Shown: positions 6,285 to 12,109 of the stretch, in pieces | How the letters are laid out: each line of letters begins with the position of its first letter | Position numbering within the stretch: position 1 is the first letter of the stretch | Notes under the pieces: model-generated | Told to the model about the DNA's origin: nothing | Databases searched by the model: none | What the model saw: only the letters and a program-made list of their open reading frames with translations | Made by a program: the position numbers and the translations under genes | Assembly: GCA_027023345.1 (NCBI GenBank) | Contig: JALVVO010000104.1 | Coordinates: 1-12,801 of the forward strand | Direction: 5' to 3' | From: Thermaceae bacterium | Lineage (GTDB): Bacteria; Deinococcota; Deinococci; Deinococcales; Marinithermaceae | DNA length: 12,801 nt

Positions 6285-7221
6285 GATCGAACCCATCCGG
6301 AGCATGAACCAGCTCCTCGACCTGGCCAGGCTGGTCGCCCAGGTCAAGGGGCCCAAGAAGGTGGCGGTGGCCGCCGCCACCGAGGCCCACGTCATCGAGG
6401 CGGTGAACGAGGCCCGGATCGAGGGCCTGGTCGAGCCCATCCTCTTCGGCAACCCCGAGCGCATGCGCAAGATCGCCCAGGAGCTCGGCATCAGCGTGGA
6501 GAACCTCGACCTCCGCCCCGCCCGGGACCCCGAGGAGGCCGCCGAGCTCGCCACCAAGGCGGTCTCCTCGGGCGAGGCCGACATCCTGATGAAGGGCCTG
6601 GTGCACTCCTCGGAGTTCCTCCGGGCGGCGCTGAACCGCGAGTGGGGCCTAAGGACCGGAAGGCTCCTCTCCCACGTACTGGTCTTCGAGGCGAGAGGCT
6701 ACGACCGGCTCTTTTTCATGTCCGACGGGGCGATGAACATCAACCCGGGGCTCAAGGAGAAGATCCAGATCGTCGAGAACGCGGTCACCCTGGCCCACGC
6801 CCTCGGCATCAACCCTCCCCGCGTCGCCCTCCTCGCCGCCGTCGAGGTGGTGAACCCCGAGATGGAGACCGCGGTGGAGGACGCGATCATCGCCAAGATG
6901 GCCGACCGCGGCCAGATCAAGGGGGCGATCGTGGACGGCCCCCTCGCCCTCGACAACGCGGTGAGCGAGGAGGCCGCCCGCATCAAGGGGATCAAGAGCC
7001 CGGTGGCGGGCCGGGCCGACGTGCTGATCGTGGACAACATCGACGTCGGCAACGTCTTTTACAAGAGCCTCATCTACTTCGCCCGGGTCCGGGGCGCGGG
7101 GATCATCATGGGCGCCCGGGCCCCGCTCGTGCTCACCAGCCGCGCCGACCCCGAGGAGGTCAAGTTCCTCTCCCTGGCCCTCGCGGTGGTGCTGGCCGAG
7201 CGGCTGCCGTACGTCGCCTAG
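6265..7221 (+). CDS. ptb: Phosphate butyryltransferase
   Basis: This enzyme exchanges CoA for phosphate on butyryl- or branched acyl-CoA, making the acyl-phosphate used by butyrate kinase. The 318-residue length is slightly above the typical roughly 300 residues. Family landmarks are the N-terminal VAVAAATEAHVIEAV (phosphotransacetylase-type fold), MKGLVHSSEFLRAAL near 115-129, SHVLVFE, FFMSDGAMNINPGLKEK near 150-166 (very characteristic), VEVVNPEMETAVEDA, and IKGAIVDGPLALDNAVS. The ATG at 6265 has GGAGG at 6251-6255 with a 9-nt spacer. It overlaps the 3' end of buk by 20 bp, so the two are co-transcribed. The gene order buk-ptb is the reverse of the common clostridial ptb-buk. It is the last gene of the operon, followed by a weak hairpin. 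Confidence 0.9.
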   Translation: MQLEFREIEPIRSMNQLLDLARLVAQVKGPKKVAVAAATEAHVIEAVNEARIEGLVEPILFGNPERMRKIAQELGISVENLDLRPARDPEEAAELATKAVSSGEADILMKGLVHSSEFLRAALNREWGLRTGRLLSHVLVFEARGYDRLFFMSDGAMNINPGLKEKIQIVENAVTLAHALGINPPRVALLAAVEVVNPEMETAVEDAIIAKMADRGQIKGAIVDGPLALDNAVSEEAARIKGIKSPVAGRADVLIVDNIDVGNVFYKSLIYFARVRGAGIIMGARAPLVLTSRADPEEVKFLSLALAVVLAERLPYVA

Positions 7222-7245
7222 CCTGGGCTTCGGCACGCTCCGGAT

Positions 7246-7275
7246 GGGCCCCCTTTCCTAGGAGAGAAAGGCCCC
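7246..7275 (+). terminator. Possible weak terminator after ptb
   Basis: An imperfect inverted repeat (CCTTTC / GAAAGG core of 6 bp with an 8-nt loop; GGGCC and GGCCC further out but not in register) starts 25 bp after the ptb stop. No T-run follows. It is placed to end buk-ptb before the toxin-antitoxin promoter. Confidence 0.3.
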
Positions 7276-7304
7276 TGCAGGCGGCCCGCCGAACGCTCCG
7301 CACC

Positions 7305-7335
7305 TTGACACCCAAACGTCGTCCTTTTGACACCC
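7305..7335 (+). repeat. Direct repeat TTGACACCC x2, possible operator
   Basis: TTGACACCC occurs at 7305-7313 and again at 7327-7335, spaced 22 bp apart, about two helical turns. The second copy contains the -35 hexamer of the antitoxin promoter. Regular spacing in front of an autoregulated toxin-antitoxin operon suggests either a binding-site pair or a duplicated -35 element. Confidence 0.45.
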
Positions 7336-7356
7336 GATAGGCGGGCGAACTATCCT
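7327..7356 (+). promoter_or_regulatory. Promoter of the Xre-RES toxin-antitoxin operon, with inverted repeat over the -10
   Basis: TTGACA (7327-7332), an 18-bp spacer and TATCCT (7351-7356) form one of the two clearest two-box promoters in the window. GATAG (7336-7340) and CTATC (7350-7354) form an inverted repeat with a 9-bp centre that overlaps the -10, a natural place for repression by the antitoxin. The transcript would have a leader with AAGGAGG 6 nt before the TTG start. Confidence 0.6.
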
Positions 7357-7375
7357 GTAGGCAAGGAGGCAGGTC

Positions 7376-7771
7376 TTGGCCCTAAAGCCCGTGAACCACG
7401 CCGGCGTTTGGCTATTGCCCGAGGTGCGGGATCCCGTCACCGGGCGCATCGACGCGAAGAAGCTGGCCCGGGTGCTGGGCGTCAAGCAGGCCCAGCTCGC
7501 CCGGGCGCTCGGGGTGGACCGCCGGGTCCTCGCGAGCAAGCCCACCCTCCCCCGCATCCAGTCCCGGGCAAGCCTGCTCGAGCGGGCGCTCGCCATCCTG
7601 GTGGACTACCTGGGTAGCGAGGAAGCGGCTCGGGCTTGGTTCCACGCCCCGAATCCCAACCTGGAGGGGCGAACGGCCTGGGAGGTCTGCGAGGACGTCC
7701 AGCACTACCCGCAAGGCTTGGAAACCGTAGTGCGCATGGTGGAGCGGGTGCCCAGAGGAATCCCCTCGTGA
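7376..7771 (+). CDS. Xre/MbcA/ParS-type antitoxin (DUF2384)
   Basis: This antitoxin of a type II toxin-antitoxin pair has 131 residues. An N-terminal helix-turn-helix-like stretch (about 28-52, AKKLARVLGVKQAQLARALG) should bind the operon's own promoter. The C-terminal DUF2384 toxin-binding domain (about 75-125) shows the family's marks: LGSEEAARAWFHAPNPNLEGRT followed by AWEV near 101 and a final helix ETVVRMVERV. The TTG start at 7376 is chosen because AAGGAGG lies 6 nt upstream. Its stop overlaps the toxin's GTG start as GTGA, the usual coupling in such cassettes. This family neutralises RES-domain toxins, which is what follows. The module sits alone between buk-ptb and purU with its own promoter, consistent with an acquired cassette. 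Confidence 0.82.
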   Translation: MALKPVNHAGVWLLPEVRDPVTGRIDAKKLARVLGVKQAQLARALGVDRRVLASKPTLPRIQSRASLLERALAILVDYLGSEEAARAWFHAPNPNLEGRTAWEVCEDVQHYPQGLETVVRMVERVPRGIPS

Positions 7772-8316
7772 AGAGCCGGCGCGCGCTGAAAACGGCCCTG
7801 ACCCAAGTCGGGGCCGTTCGCCTATCGGGGACGGCGGTTCGCTTGGTGGACGAAGCCTGGGCCGGTCCCGAGGACCTCCTCTCGGGCCAAGGCGCCCTCA
7901 GCCACGGCGGTCGCTACAACCCCCCGGGACGCTTCCGGGCCGTCTACCTCACCGAAAACGCCGCCGTCGGTCTTGCCGAGATCGCGTACCCGCTAAGCGT
8001 CGAGGGCCGGTTCGCGTCGCCAGGGGCCAAACGGATCGTAGTGGTGCCGGTGGCCTTCCGCTTGGTCCGCGCCTTAAATCTTTGCGATTTTCGGGTTCGC
8101 ATCGCGCTTGGGACCGACCTCGAGGAGATCCTTTTGCCCTTCGAGCCCTATGAAGCCCGCGGCGAGGAAGCTCCCACCCAACGCCTCGGCCTGGTGGCGT
8201 GGTCGGCGGGCTGGAGCGGCATTCGGTACCCGAGCCGGCACGATCCCAAGGTCTGCAACCTCGTGGTCTTCCCGGAAAACCTTCGGGAAGGAGAGTTTCT
8301 CGAACCCCGACGCTGA
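7768..8316 (+). CDS. RES-domain toxin (NAD-targeting)
   Basis: RES toxins have an ADP-ribosyltransferase-like fold and act on NAD+ (phosphorolysis or hydrolysis) or ADP-ribosylate a target, arresting growth. The 182-residue protein carries the RES signature. R25 sits in AVRLVDEAW, then GALSHGGRYNPPGR at 42-55 (R49 and Y50), the strand AVYLTENAAVGLAEIAYPL at 58-76 (Y60 and E71), and the C-terminal SGIRYPSRHD with S156. The arginine, tyrosine, glutamate and serine positions expected for catalysis therefore all seem present, and the toxin looks intact. The start is the GTG inside GTGA shared with the antitoxin stop. It ends 8 bp from the 3' end of purU, which converges on it, with no room for a terminator. 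Local base composition has AT-richer patches (around 8074-8095) than its neighbours, a mild hint of transfer. Confidence 0.82.
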   Translation: MKSRRALKTALTQVGAVRLSGTAVRLVDEAWAGPEDLLSGQGALSHGGRYNPPGRFRAVYLTENAAVGLAEIAYPLSVEGRFASPGAKRIVVVPVAFRLVRALNLCDFRVRIALGTDLEEILLPFEPYEARGEEAPTQRLGLVAWSAGWSGIRYPSRHDPKVCNLVVFPENLREGEFLEPRR

Positions 8317-8324
8317 GCCCTCGG

Positions 8325-9185
8325 TCACACGAAGACCACGGTCTTGTTCTCATAGACCAGGATCCGGTCCTCGAGGTGCCACTTCACCGCCCGGGCGAGG
8401 ACCTGGCGCTCGAGATCGCGGCCTTTCTCGATCAGGTCCCGCACCTCGTCGCGGTGGCTGACCCGGACCACGTCCTGCTCGATGATCGGGCCCGCGTCGA
8501 GCTCGGGGGTGACGTAGTGGGCGGTGGCCCCGATGATCTTCACCCCCCGCCGGTAGGCCTGGTGGTAGGGCCGGGCCCCGGCGAAGGCGGGAAGGAAGGA
8601 GTGGTGGATGTTGATGATGCGGTTCGCGAAGCGGGAGACGAAGTCCGCCGAGAGGATCCGCATGTAGCGGGCGAGGACGACGAGGTCGGCCTGGCCCTCG
8701 AGGAGCTCGAGCATCCGCGCCTCGGCCTCGGGCATGCCTCCCTCGCCCACCGGGACGTGGTAGAAGGGCACCCCGAACTCGCGGGCGTAGGGAGCGAGGT
8801 CGGGGTGGTTGCCGATCACCAGGGTGATCTCGGTGGGAAGCTCGCCCCGGCGCCAGCGCCAAAGGAGCTCTAAGAGCGCGTGGTCGGCCTTGGATACGAG
8901 GATCGCGGTCTTCTTCACCTCGTCGGCGTAGGCGATCCGCCAGTCCATGCCGAAGGGCCCGGCCACCTCGCGGGCGAAGGCGGCGGCGAGCTCCTCCGGC
9001 GAAAGCGCGATCCCCGAGGCGTCGAACTCGAGCCGCATGAAGAAGCGCCCCCCGGAGGGGTCGGTGGAGTGCTGCTGCAGGTCGGTGATGTTGGCCCCGT
9101 GGCGGTAGAGAAAGCCGGAGACCGCGGCCACGATCCCCGGGCGGTCGGAGGAGGAGACCAGCAAACGGGCGATCCGAGCCGGCAT
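8325..9185 (-). CDS. purU: Formyltetrahydrofolate deformylase
   Basis: PurU hydrolyses 10-formyltetrahydrofolate to formate and tetrahydrofolate, balancing one-carbon pools and feeding formate to PurT. The N-terminal ACT domain (about residues 5-85, ARLLVSSSDRPGIVAAVSGF) is the regulatory part that distinguishes it from PurN. The C-terminal formyltransferase domain (about 90-286) has the active-site residues N192 and H194 (NIHHSFLPAF) and D230 (TPELDAGPI), with the same spacing as N106/H108/D144 of E. coli PurN. SFLPAF-x-GA-x-PY is typical. The 286-residue length is standard. The ATG at 9185 lies 6 nt behind TAGCAT with no Shine-Dalgarno, so a leaderless transcript is likely. It is divergent from the sulfite oxidase gene and convergent with the RES toxin. 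Confidence 0.92.
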   Translation of the reverse strand: MPARIARLLVSSSDRPGIVAAVSGFLYRHGANITDLQQHSTDPSGGRFFMRLEFDASGIALSPEELAAAFAREVAGPFGMDWRIAYADEVKKTAILVSKADHALLELLWRWRRGELPTEITLVIGNHPDLAPYAREFGVPFYHVPVGEGGMPEAEARMLELLEGQADLVVLARYMRILSADFVSRFANRIINIHHSFLPAFAGARPYHQAYRRGVKIIGATAHYVTPELDAGPIIEQDVVRVSHRDEVRDLIEKGRDLERQVLARAVKWHLEDRILVYENKTVVFV

Positions 9186-9191
9186 GGCCCT

Positions 9192-9197
9192 ATGCTA
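9192..9197 (-). promoter_or_regulatory. -10 box of purU (leaderless type)
   Basis: TAGCAT on the minus strand, then 6 nt (AGGGCC), then the ATG of purU. The -35 position (about 9215-9221) shows no match and overlaps the -35 of the opposing sulfite oxidase promoter at 9220-9225. Confidence 0.5.
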
Positions 9198-9219
9198 GCC
9201 GGTCTCATACCCCCTGCAC

Positions 9220-9248
9220 TTGTCCCTATAGGGGTGTAATGGTATAAA
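9220..9248 (+). promoter_or_regulatory. Promoter of the sulfite oxidase gene with CCCTATAGGG palindrome
   Basis: TTGTCC (9220-9225), a 17-bp spacer and TATAAA (9243-9248) make a strong two-box promoter. The perfect 10-bp palindrome CCCTATAGGG (9224-9233) starts at the end of the -35 and lies in the spacer, a position suited to a repressor or activator site. The transcript would have a leader of about 26 nt ending in GGGAGG (9266-9271). Confidence 0.65.
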
Positions 9249-9280
9249 TGTCCCGACCCCCGTTCGGGAGGTGCATGGGT

Positions 9281-10531
9281 ATGAAGAAGCAAACCAGCGG
9301 GATGGATCGCAGGGAGTTCCTGAAGCGGACCGGCGCGACCGCCGTCGCCCTTGGGGTTTTCCCCAGCGTGACGCGGGCGCGCGCGCAGGCGAGGCCCTCG
9401 GCGGACCAGGTGGTCCAGGGCAAGGATCCCCGGCTGATCGTCCACAACACCAAGACCGGGGTGCTCGAGACCCCCCTCGAGCTCCTCCGCCGGCACGAGA
9501 TCACCCCCAAGGAGCTCGCCTTCGTTCGGAACAACCAGGTCCTCGCGGGCGGAAAAACCCTAGAGGCGATCCCGCTCAAGGGTTGGACGGTCGAGATCGT
9601 CGGGCTGGTCCACCGCCCGGCCAAGTTCGAAGCGAGCGTGCTCAAGGAGCTCCCCCAGCACGAGGTCACGATGGTGCTCCAGTGCTCGGGGAACGGCCGG
9701 AGCTTCTACGCCAAGTACGCCAAAAAGACCGGCGGGACCCAGTGGAAGCACGGCGGCATGGCCCAAACCGTCTGGAAGGGCCCCAAGCTCAAGGACGTGC
9801 TCGAGCACTTCAAGGTCGAGGTCTACGAGCCCGCGGCCAAGTTCCTCACCGCCAACGGCCGCGACGAACCCTCGGGCACCAAGCCCGACTTCGAGCACAG
9901 CCTCCCCTGGACCGACCCCTACGTCCGCGAAAACGCGATCCTCGCCATCGAGATGAACGGCGAGCCGATCCCGGCGGTGCACGGGGGCCCGGTGCGGCTC
10001 ATCGTTCCCGGCTACTACGGCACCATGAACGTGAAGTGGATCGGGACCCTCCGCTTCGAGGCCCACGAGTCCTACAACTACAACCAGATCCCCCGCTACC
10101 GGGTGCCGATCTACCCGGTGGAGCCAGGCAAGTTCTCGAAGAAGGACTTCACCTTCGAGAACTCCCGCCCCAACTGGCACCAGAAGGTCAAGAGCGTGAT
10201 CTTCGCGCCCCTGGACGGCGAGACCGTAAAGGCGGGCACGGTCAAGGTCGAGGGCGTGGCCTGGAACGACGGCGTCGTGCCGATCGAGGAGGTCCAGGTT
10301 TCCACCGACCAGGGGAAGACCTGGACCCGGGCCAAGCTGAGGCCCGGCGAGTCGCCCTTCGGCTGGACCTTCTTCGAGACCTACGTCGCCCTCTCCCCCG
10401 GCGAGCGGGAGATCTGGGTGCGGGCGGTGGACAAGCTCGGCCGCGCCCAGCCGCTCAATGGCGGAATCCACTGGAACCCCTCCGGCTACGAGTGGAACGG
10501 CGCCGACCGCATCAAGGTGAAAGTCGGCTAA
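9281..10531 (+). CDS. Molybdopterin-dependent sulfite oxidase / sulfite:cytochrome c oxidoreductase, Tat-exported
   Basis: This enzyme oxidises sulfite to sulfate outside the cytoplasmic membrane, passing electrons to cytochrome c. A twin-arginine signal is clear (DRREFLKRTG at residues 9-18, then a hydrophobic stretch ending near ARAQ at 33-36), so it folds with its cofactor before export. The Mo-ligand cysteine is C135 in MVLQCSGNGRSFY. Further family segments are HGGPVRLIVPGYYGTMNVKWI and the C-terminal Mo-co dimerisation domain (about 290-416, with VEGVAWNDGVVPIEEVQVS followed by TDQGKTW). The 416-residue length matches bacterial SorA-like enzymes, and Thermus has a comparable enzyme next to a cytochrome c. 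The start is ATG 9281, 9 nt after GGGAGG; ATG 9275 has only a 3-nt spacer, and an earlier in-frame ATG at 9248 overlaps the -10 box. A diheme cytochrome follows. Confidence 0.88.
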   Translation: MKKQTSGMDRREFLKRTGATAVALGVFPSVTRARAQARPSADQVVQGKDPRLIVHNTKTGVLETPLELLRRHEITPKELAFVRNNQVLAGGKTLEAIPLKGWTVEIVGLVHRPAKFEASVLKELPQHEVTMVLQCSGNGRSFYAKYAKKTGGTQWKHGGMAQTVWKGPKLKDVLEHFKVEVYEPAAKFLTANGRDEPSGTKPDFEHSLPWTDPYVRENAILAIEMNGEPIPAVHGGPVRLIVPGYYGTMNVKWIGTLRFEAHESYNYNQIPRYRVPIYPVEPGKFSKKDFTFENSRPNWHQKVKSVIFAPLDGETVKAGTVKVEGVAWNDGVVPIEEVQVSTDQGKTWTRAKLRPGESPFGWTFFETYVALSPGEREIWVRAVDKLGRAQPLNGGIHWNPSGYEWNGADRIKVKVG

Positions 10532-10537
10532 AACCGA

Positions 10538-10559
10538 GCCCCGGGGCGTGCCCCGGGGC
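10538..10559 (+). terminator. Strong GC hairpin between sulfite oxidase and cytochrome c genes
   Basis: Two copies of GCCCCGGGGC (10538-10547 and 10550-10559) are separated by GT, giving an 8-10 bp all-GC stem 6 bp after the stop codon. No T-run follows. No convincing promoter is visible between it and the cytochrome start at 10606, so it may be a partial terminator or an mRNA-stabilising hairpin that sets different levels of the two subunits. Confidence 0.6.
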
Positions 10560-10605
10560 CTCCTTTAGAGGCTCGCACTACCCGATACCGGTAAGGAGGT
10601 ACACG

Positions 10606-11295
10606 TTGAAAAGGCTTTTCTTGCCTGTCCTCTTCACCCTCGTCCCGGCGCTCGCCCAGCTCACCGAGCTGCCCCCCGGACCCGGCCGGGACCTCGCCTT
10701 CACCAAGTGCCAGCAGTGCCACGACCTCGGCTACGTGCTCGACTCCGCCGGGCTCGACCGCGAGGCCTGGAAGGACATCATCCTCTCGATGATGGACGCG
10801 GGGCTCGAGCTCACCGACGAGGAGTTCGCCACCCTGCTCGACTACTTCTCGACCTACATGGGCGAGAACCCGCCGCCCCCGCCCGAGGAGGCGGCCGAAC
10901 AGATCCAAAAGGACGTCGCCGGGATCGACGTCTACAAAAAGGCCTGCGTCGCCTGCCACGGGGAGAACGGCCAGGGCGTGCCCGGAGCCTTCCCGCCGCT
11001 TGCGGAAAACCCCTACCTCTTCAAGGACCGCGCCTACCCCGCGCTGGCGGTGCTCTTCGGTCTGGAAGGACCGATCGAGGTCAAGGGTCAGACCTATAGC
11101 GGCCTGATGCCCTCGTTCGCCTACCTCTCGGACGAGGAGATCGCCGCCGTGGTGGCCTTCGTCCGCAACAACTTCGGAAACGAGAAACTCAAGCCCGAGG
11201 GCTTCGAGGACCCGAGCCCAGAGGAGGTCGAGGCGCTTCGGCAGAAGAACCTCCAGGCCAAGGACGTCCACGCCCTGCGCGAAAAGCTGAAGTAG
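10606..11295 (+). CDS. Diheme cytochrome c, probable electron acceptor of the sulfite oxidase
   Basis: This is an exported cytochrome of 229 residues. A Sec signal peptide (MKRLFLPVLFTLVPALAQ, cleavage after about residue 17) is followed by two covalent heme sites: CQQCH at 35-39 and CVACH at 114-118. M168 in SGLMPSF is the likely distal ligand of the second heme. The first domain (about 25-85, with WKDIILSMMDAGLELTDEE) resembles the small heme domains of sulfite dehydrogenase and quinohemoprotein dehydrogenase subunits, where a methionine in the helix may serve as ligand. A proline- and glutamate-rich linker (about 88-100) joins the two domains, and a charged tail follows residue 190. The TTG start is set by AAGGAGGT ending about 6 nt upstream. 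Position after the sulfite oxidase suggests a SorAB-like pair, by inference. Confidence 0.85.
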   Translation: MKRLFLPVLFTLVPALAQLTELPPGPGRDLAFTKCQQCHDLGYVLDSAGLDREAWKDIILSMMDAGLELTDEEFATLLDYFSTYMGENPPPPPEEAAEQIQKDVAGIDVYKKACVACHGENGQGVPGAFPPLAENPYLFKDRAYPALAVLFGLEGPIEVKGQTYSGLMPSFAYLSDEEIAAVVAFVRNNFGNEKLKPEGFEDPSPEEVEALRQKNLQAKDVHALREKLK

Positions 11296-11308
11296 CGCGC
11301 CCCTTTCC

Positions 11309-11336
11309 GGCGGGACCCCTTTCCCGGGGTCCCGCC
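11309..11336 (+). terminator. Terminator of the cytochrome c gene
   Basis: A perfect 11-bp stem (GGCGGGACCCC / GGGGTCCCGCC) with a 6-nt loop (TTTCCC) lies 14 bp after the stop. It is followed by CTTA rather than a T-run. It ends just before the TACCAT box of the next gene, so it insulates pxpA. Confidence 0.75.
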
Positions 11337-11338
11337 CT

Positions 11339-11344
11339 TACCAT
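11339..11344 (+). promoter_or_regulatory. -10 box of pxpA (leaderless type)
   Basis: TACCAT, then 6 nt (GAGGGC), then the ATG at 11351. The -35 position would lie within the preceding terminator hairpin and has no match to TTGACA. GAGGG in the gap is too close to the ATG for a normal Shine-Dalgarno. Confidence 0.45.
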
Positions 11345-11350
11345 GAGGGC

Positions 11351-12109
11351 ATGGCGAGGACCATTGACCTGAACGCCGACGCTGGGGAGTCCTTCGGCCG
11401 CTGGCAACTCGGCCACGACGAGGAGCTCTTTCCCCTGCTCTCCTCAGTCAACCTGGCCACCGGCTTCCACGCCGGCGATCCCCGGGTGATGCTCCGCTCG
11501 GTCCGGCTCGCGAAACGGCACGGGGTGGCGGTGGGCGCCCACCCCGGCTTCCCGGACCTCGTGGGCTTCGGCCGTCGGGACCTGGCGGCAAGCCCGGAAG
11601 AGGCCTATACCGACGTGCTCTACCAGATCGGGGCGCTCTCCGCCTTTCTCAGGCTCGAGGGCCTTCCCCTCCACCACGTCAAGCCCCACGGCGCCCTGTA
11701 CCTTCGCATGCTGCGGGACGAGGCCCTGGCCCGGGCGGTGGCCCAGGCGGTCAAGGACTACGACCCCGACCTCCCGCTCGTCCTCCTCGGCGGCACCCCG
11801 ATGGAGGAAGCGGCCAAGGCGGTGGGCGTCCGCTACGTGCGCGAGGCCTTCCCCGACCGCGCCTACCTCTCGGACGGCCGGCTCGCGCCGAGGAGCATGG
11901 AGGGGGCGCTGATCCGCGACCCCAAGGAGGCGGCCCGCCGGGCGGTGCAGATGGTGCTCGAGGGCGAGATCGAGGCCCTGGACGGGGGACGGGTCAAGGT
12001 CGAGGCCGAGACCCTCTGCGTCCACGGCGACAACCCTGAGGCGGTGGCGATCGCCCGGGCGGTGCGCGAGGCACTCGTCGAGCACGGGGTCGAGATCAAA
12101 GCCTTCTAG
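11351..12109 (+). CDS. pxpA: 5-oxoprolinase subunit A (LamB/YcsF family)
   Basis: PxpA, with PxpB and PxpC, opens 5-oxoproline (pyroglutamate) to glutamate using ATP, removing a product that forms spontaneously from glutamine and faster at high temperature. Motifs are DLNADAGESFG at residues 6-16, SVNLATGFHAGDP at 32-44, GAHPGFPDLVGFGRR at 62-76, HHVKPHGALY near 112-121, and LCVHGDNP near the C-terminus. The 252-residue length is exactly typical. The ATG at 11351 sits 6 nt behind TACCAT. pxpB and pxpC, usually adjacent, are not in the window: a cytochrome gene lies upstream and a convergent membrane-protein gene downstream. The subunits must be encoded elsewhere or absent. The last 14 bp overlap the downstream gene on the opposite strand. 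Confidence 0.9.
   Translation: MARTIDLNADAGESFGRWQLGHDEELFPLLSSVNLATGFHAGDPRVMLRSVRLAKRHGVAVGAHPGFPDLVGFGRRDLAASPEEAYTDVLYQIGALSAFLRLEGLPLHHVKPHGALYLRMLRDEALARAVAQAVKDYDPDLPLVLLGGTPMEEAAKAVGVRYVREAFPDRAYLSDGRLAPRSMEGALIRDPKEAARRAVQMVLEGEIEALDGGRVKVEAETLCVHGDNPEAVAIARAVREALVEHGVEIKAF

Noticed and set aside
5337..6584. 415-codon minus-strand open frame opposite buk and ptb
   Set aside because: Antisense shadow of two strongly conserved genes; low-complexity composition.
7305..7335. TTGACACCC repeats as a CRISPR-like array
   Set aside because: Only two 9-bp copies 22 bp apart, overlapping a promoter, with no further units.
7636..7767. Earlier in-frame start for the RES toxin
   Set aside because: It would lie inside the antitoxin gene and add off-frame, Pro/Gly-rich residues; the GTGA overlap at 7768 gives a normal RES-domain length.
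9248..9280. ATG at 9248 as the start of the sulfite oxidase
   Set aside because: It overlaps the TATAAA -10 box and would lie upstream of transcription start; 9281 has GGGAGG at a normal distance and starts just before the Tat motif.
9271..10605. Extended reading of the cytochrome gene upstream through the sulfite oxidase (674 codons in total)
   Set aside because: The upstream part is off-frame sulfite oxidase sequence. The real start at 10606 has a strong Shine-Dalgarno and gives a signal peptide.
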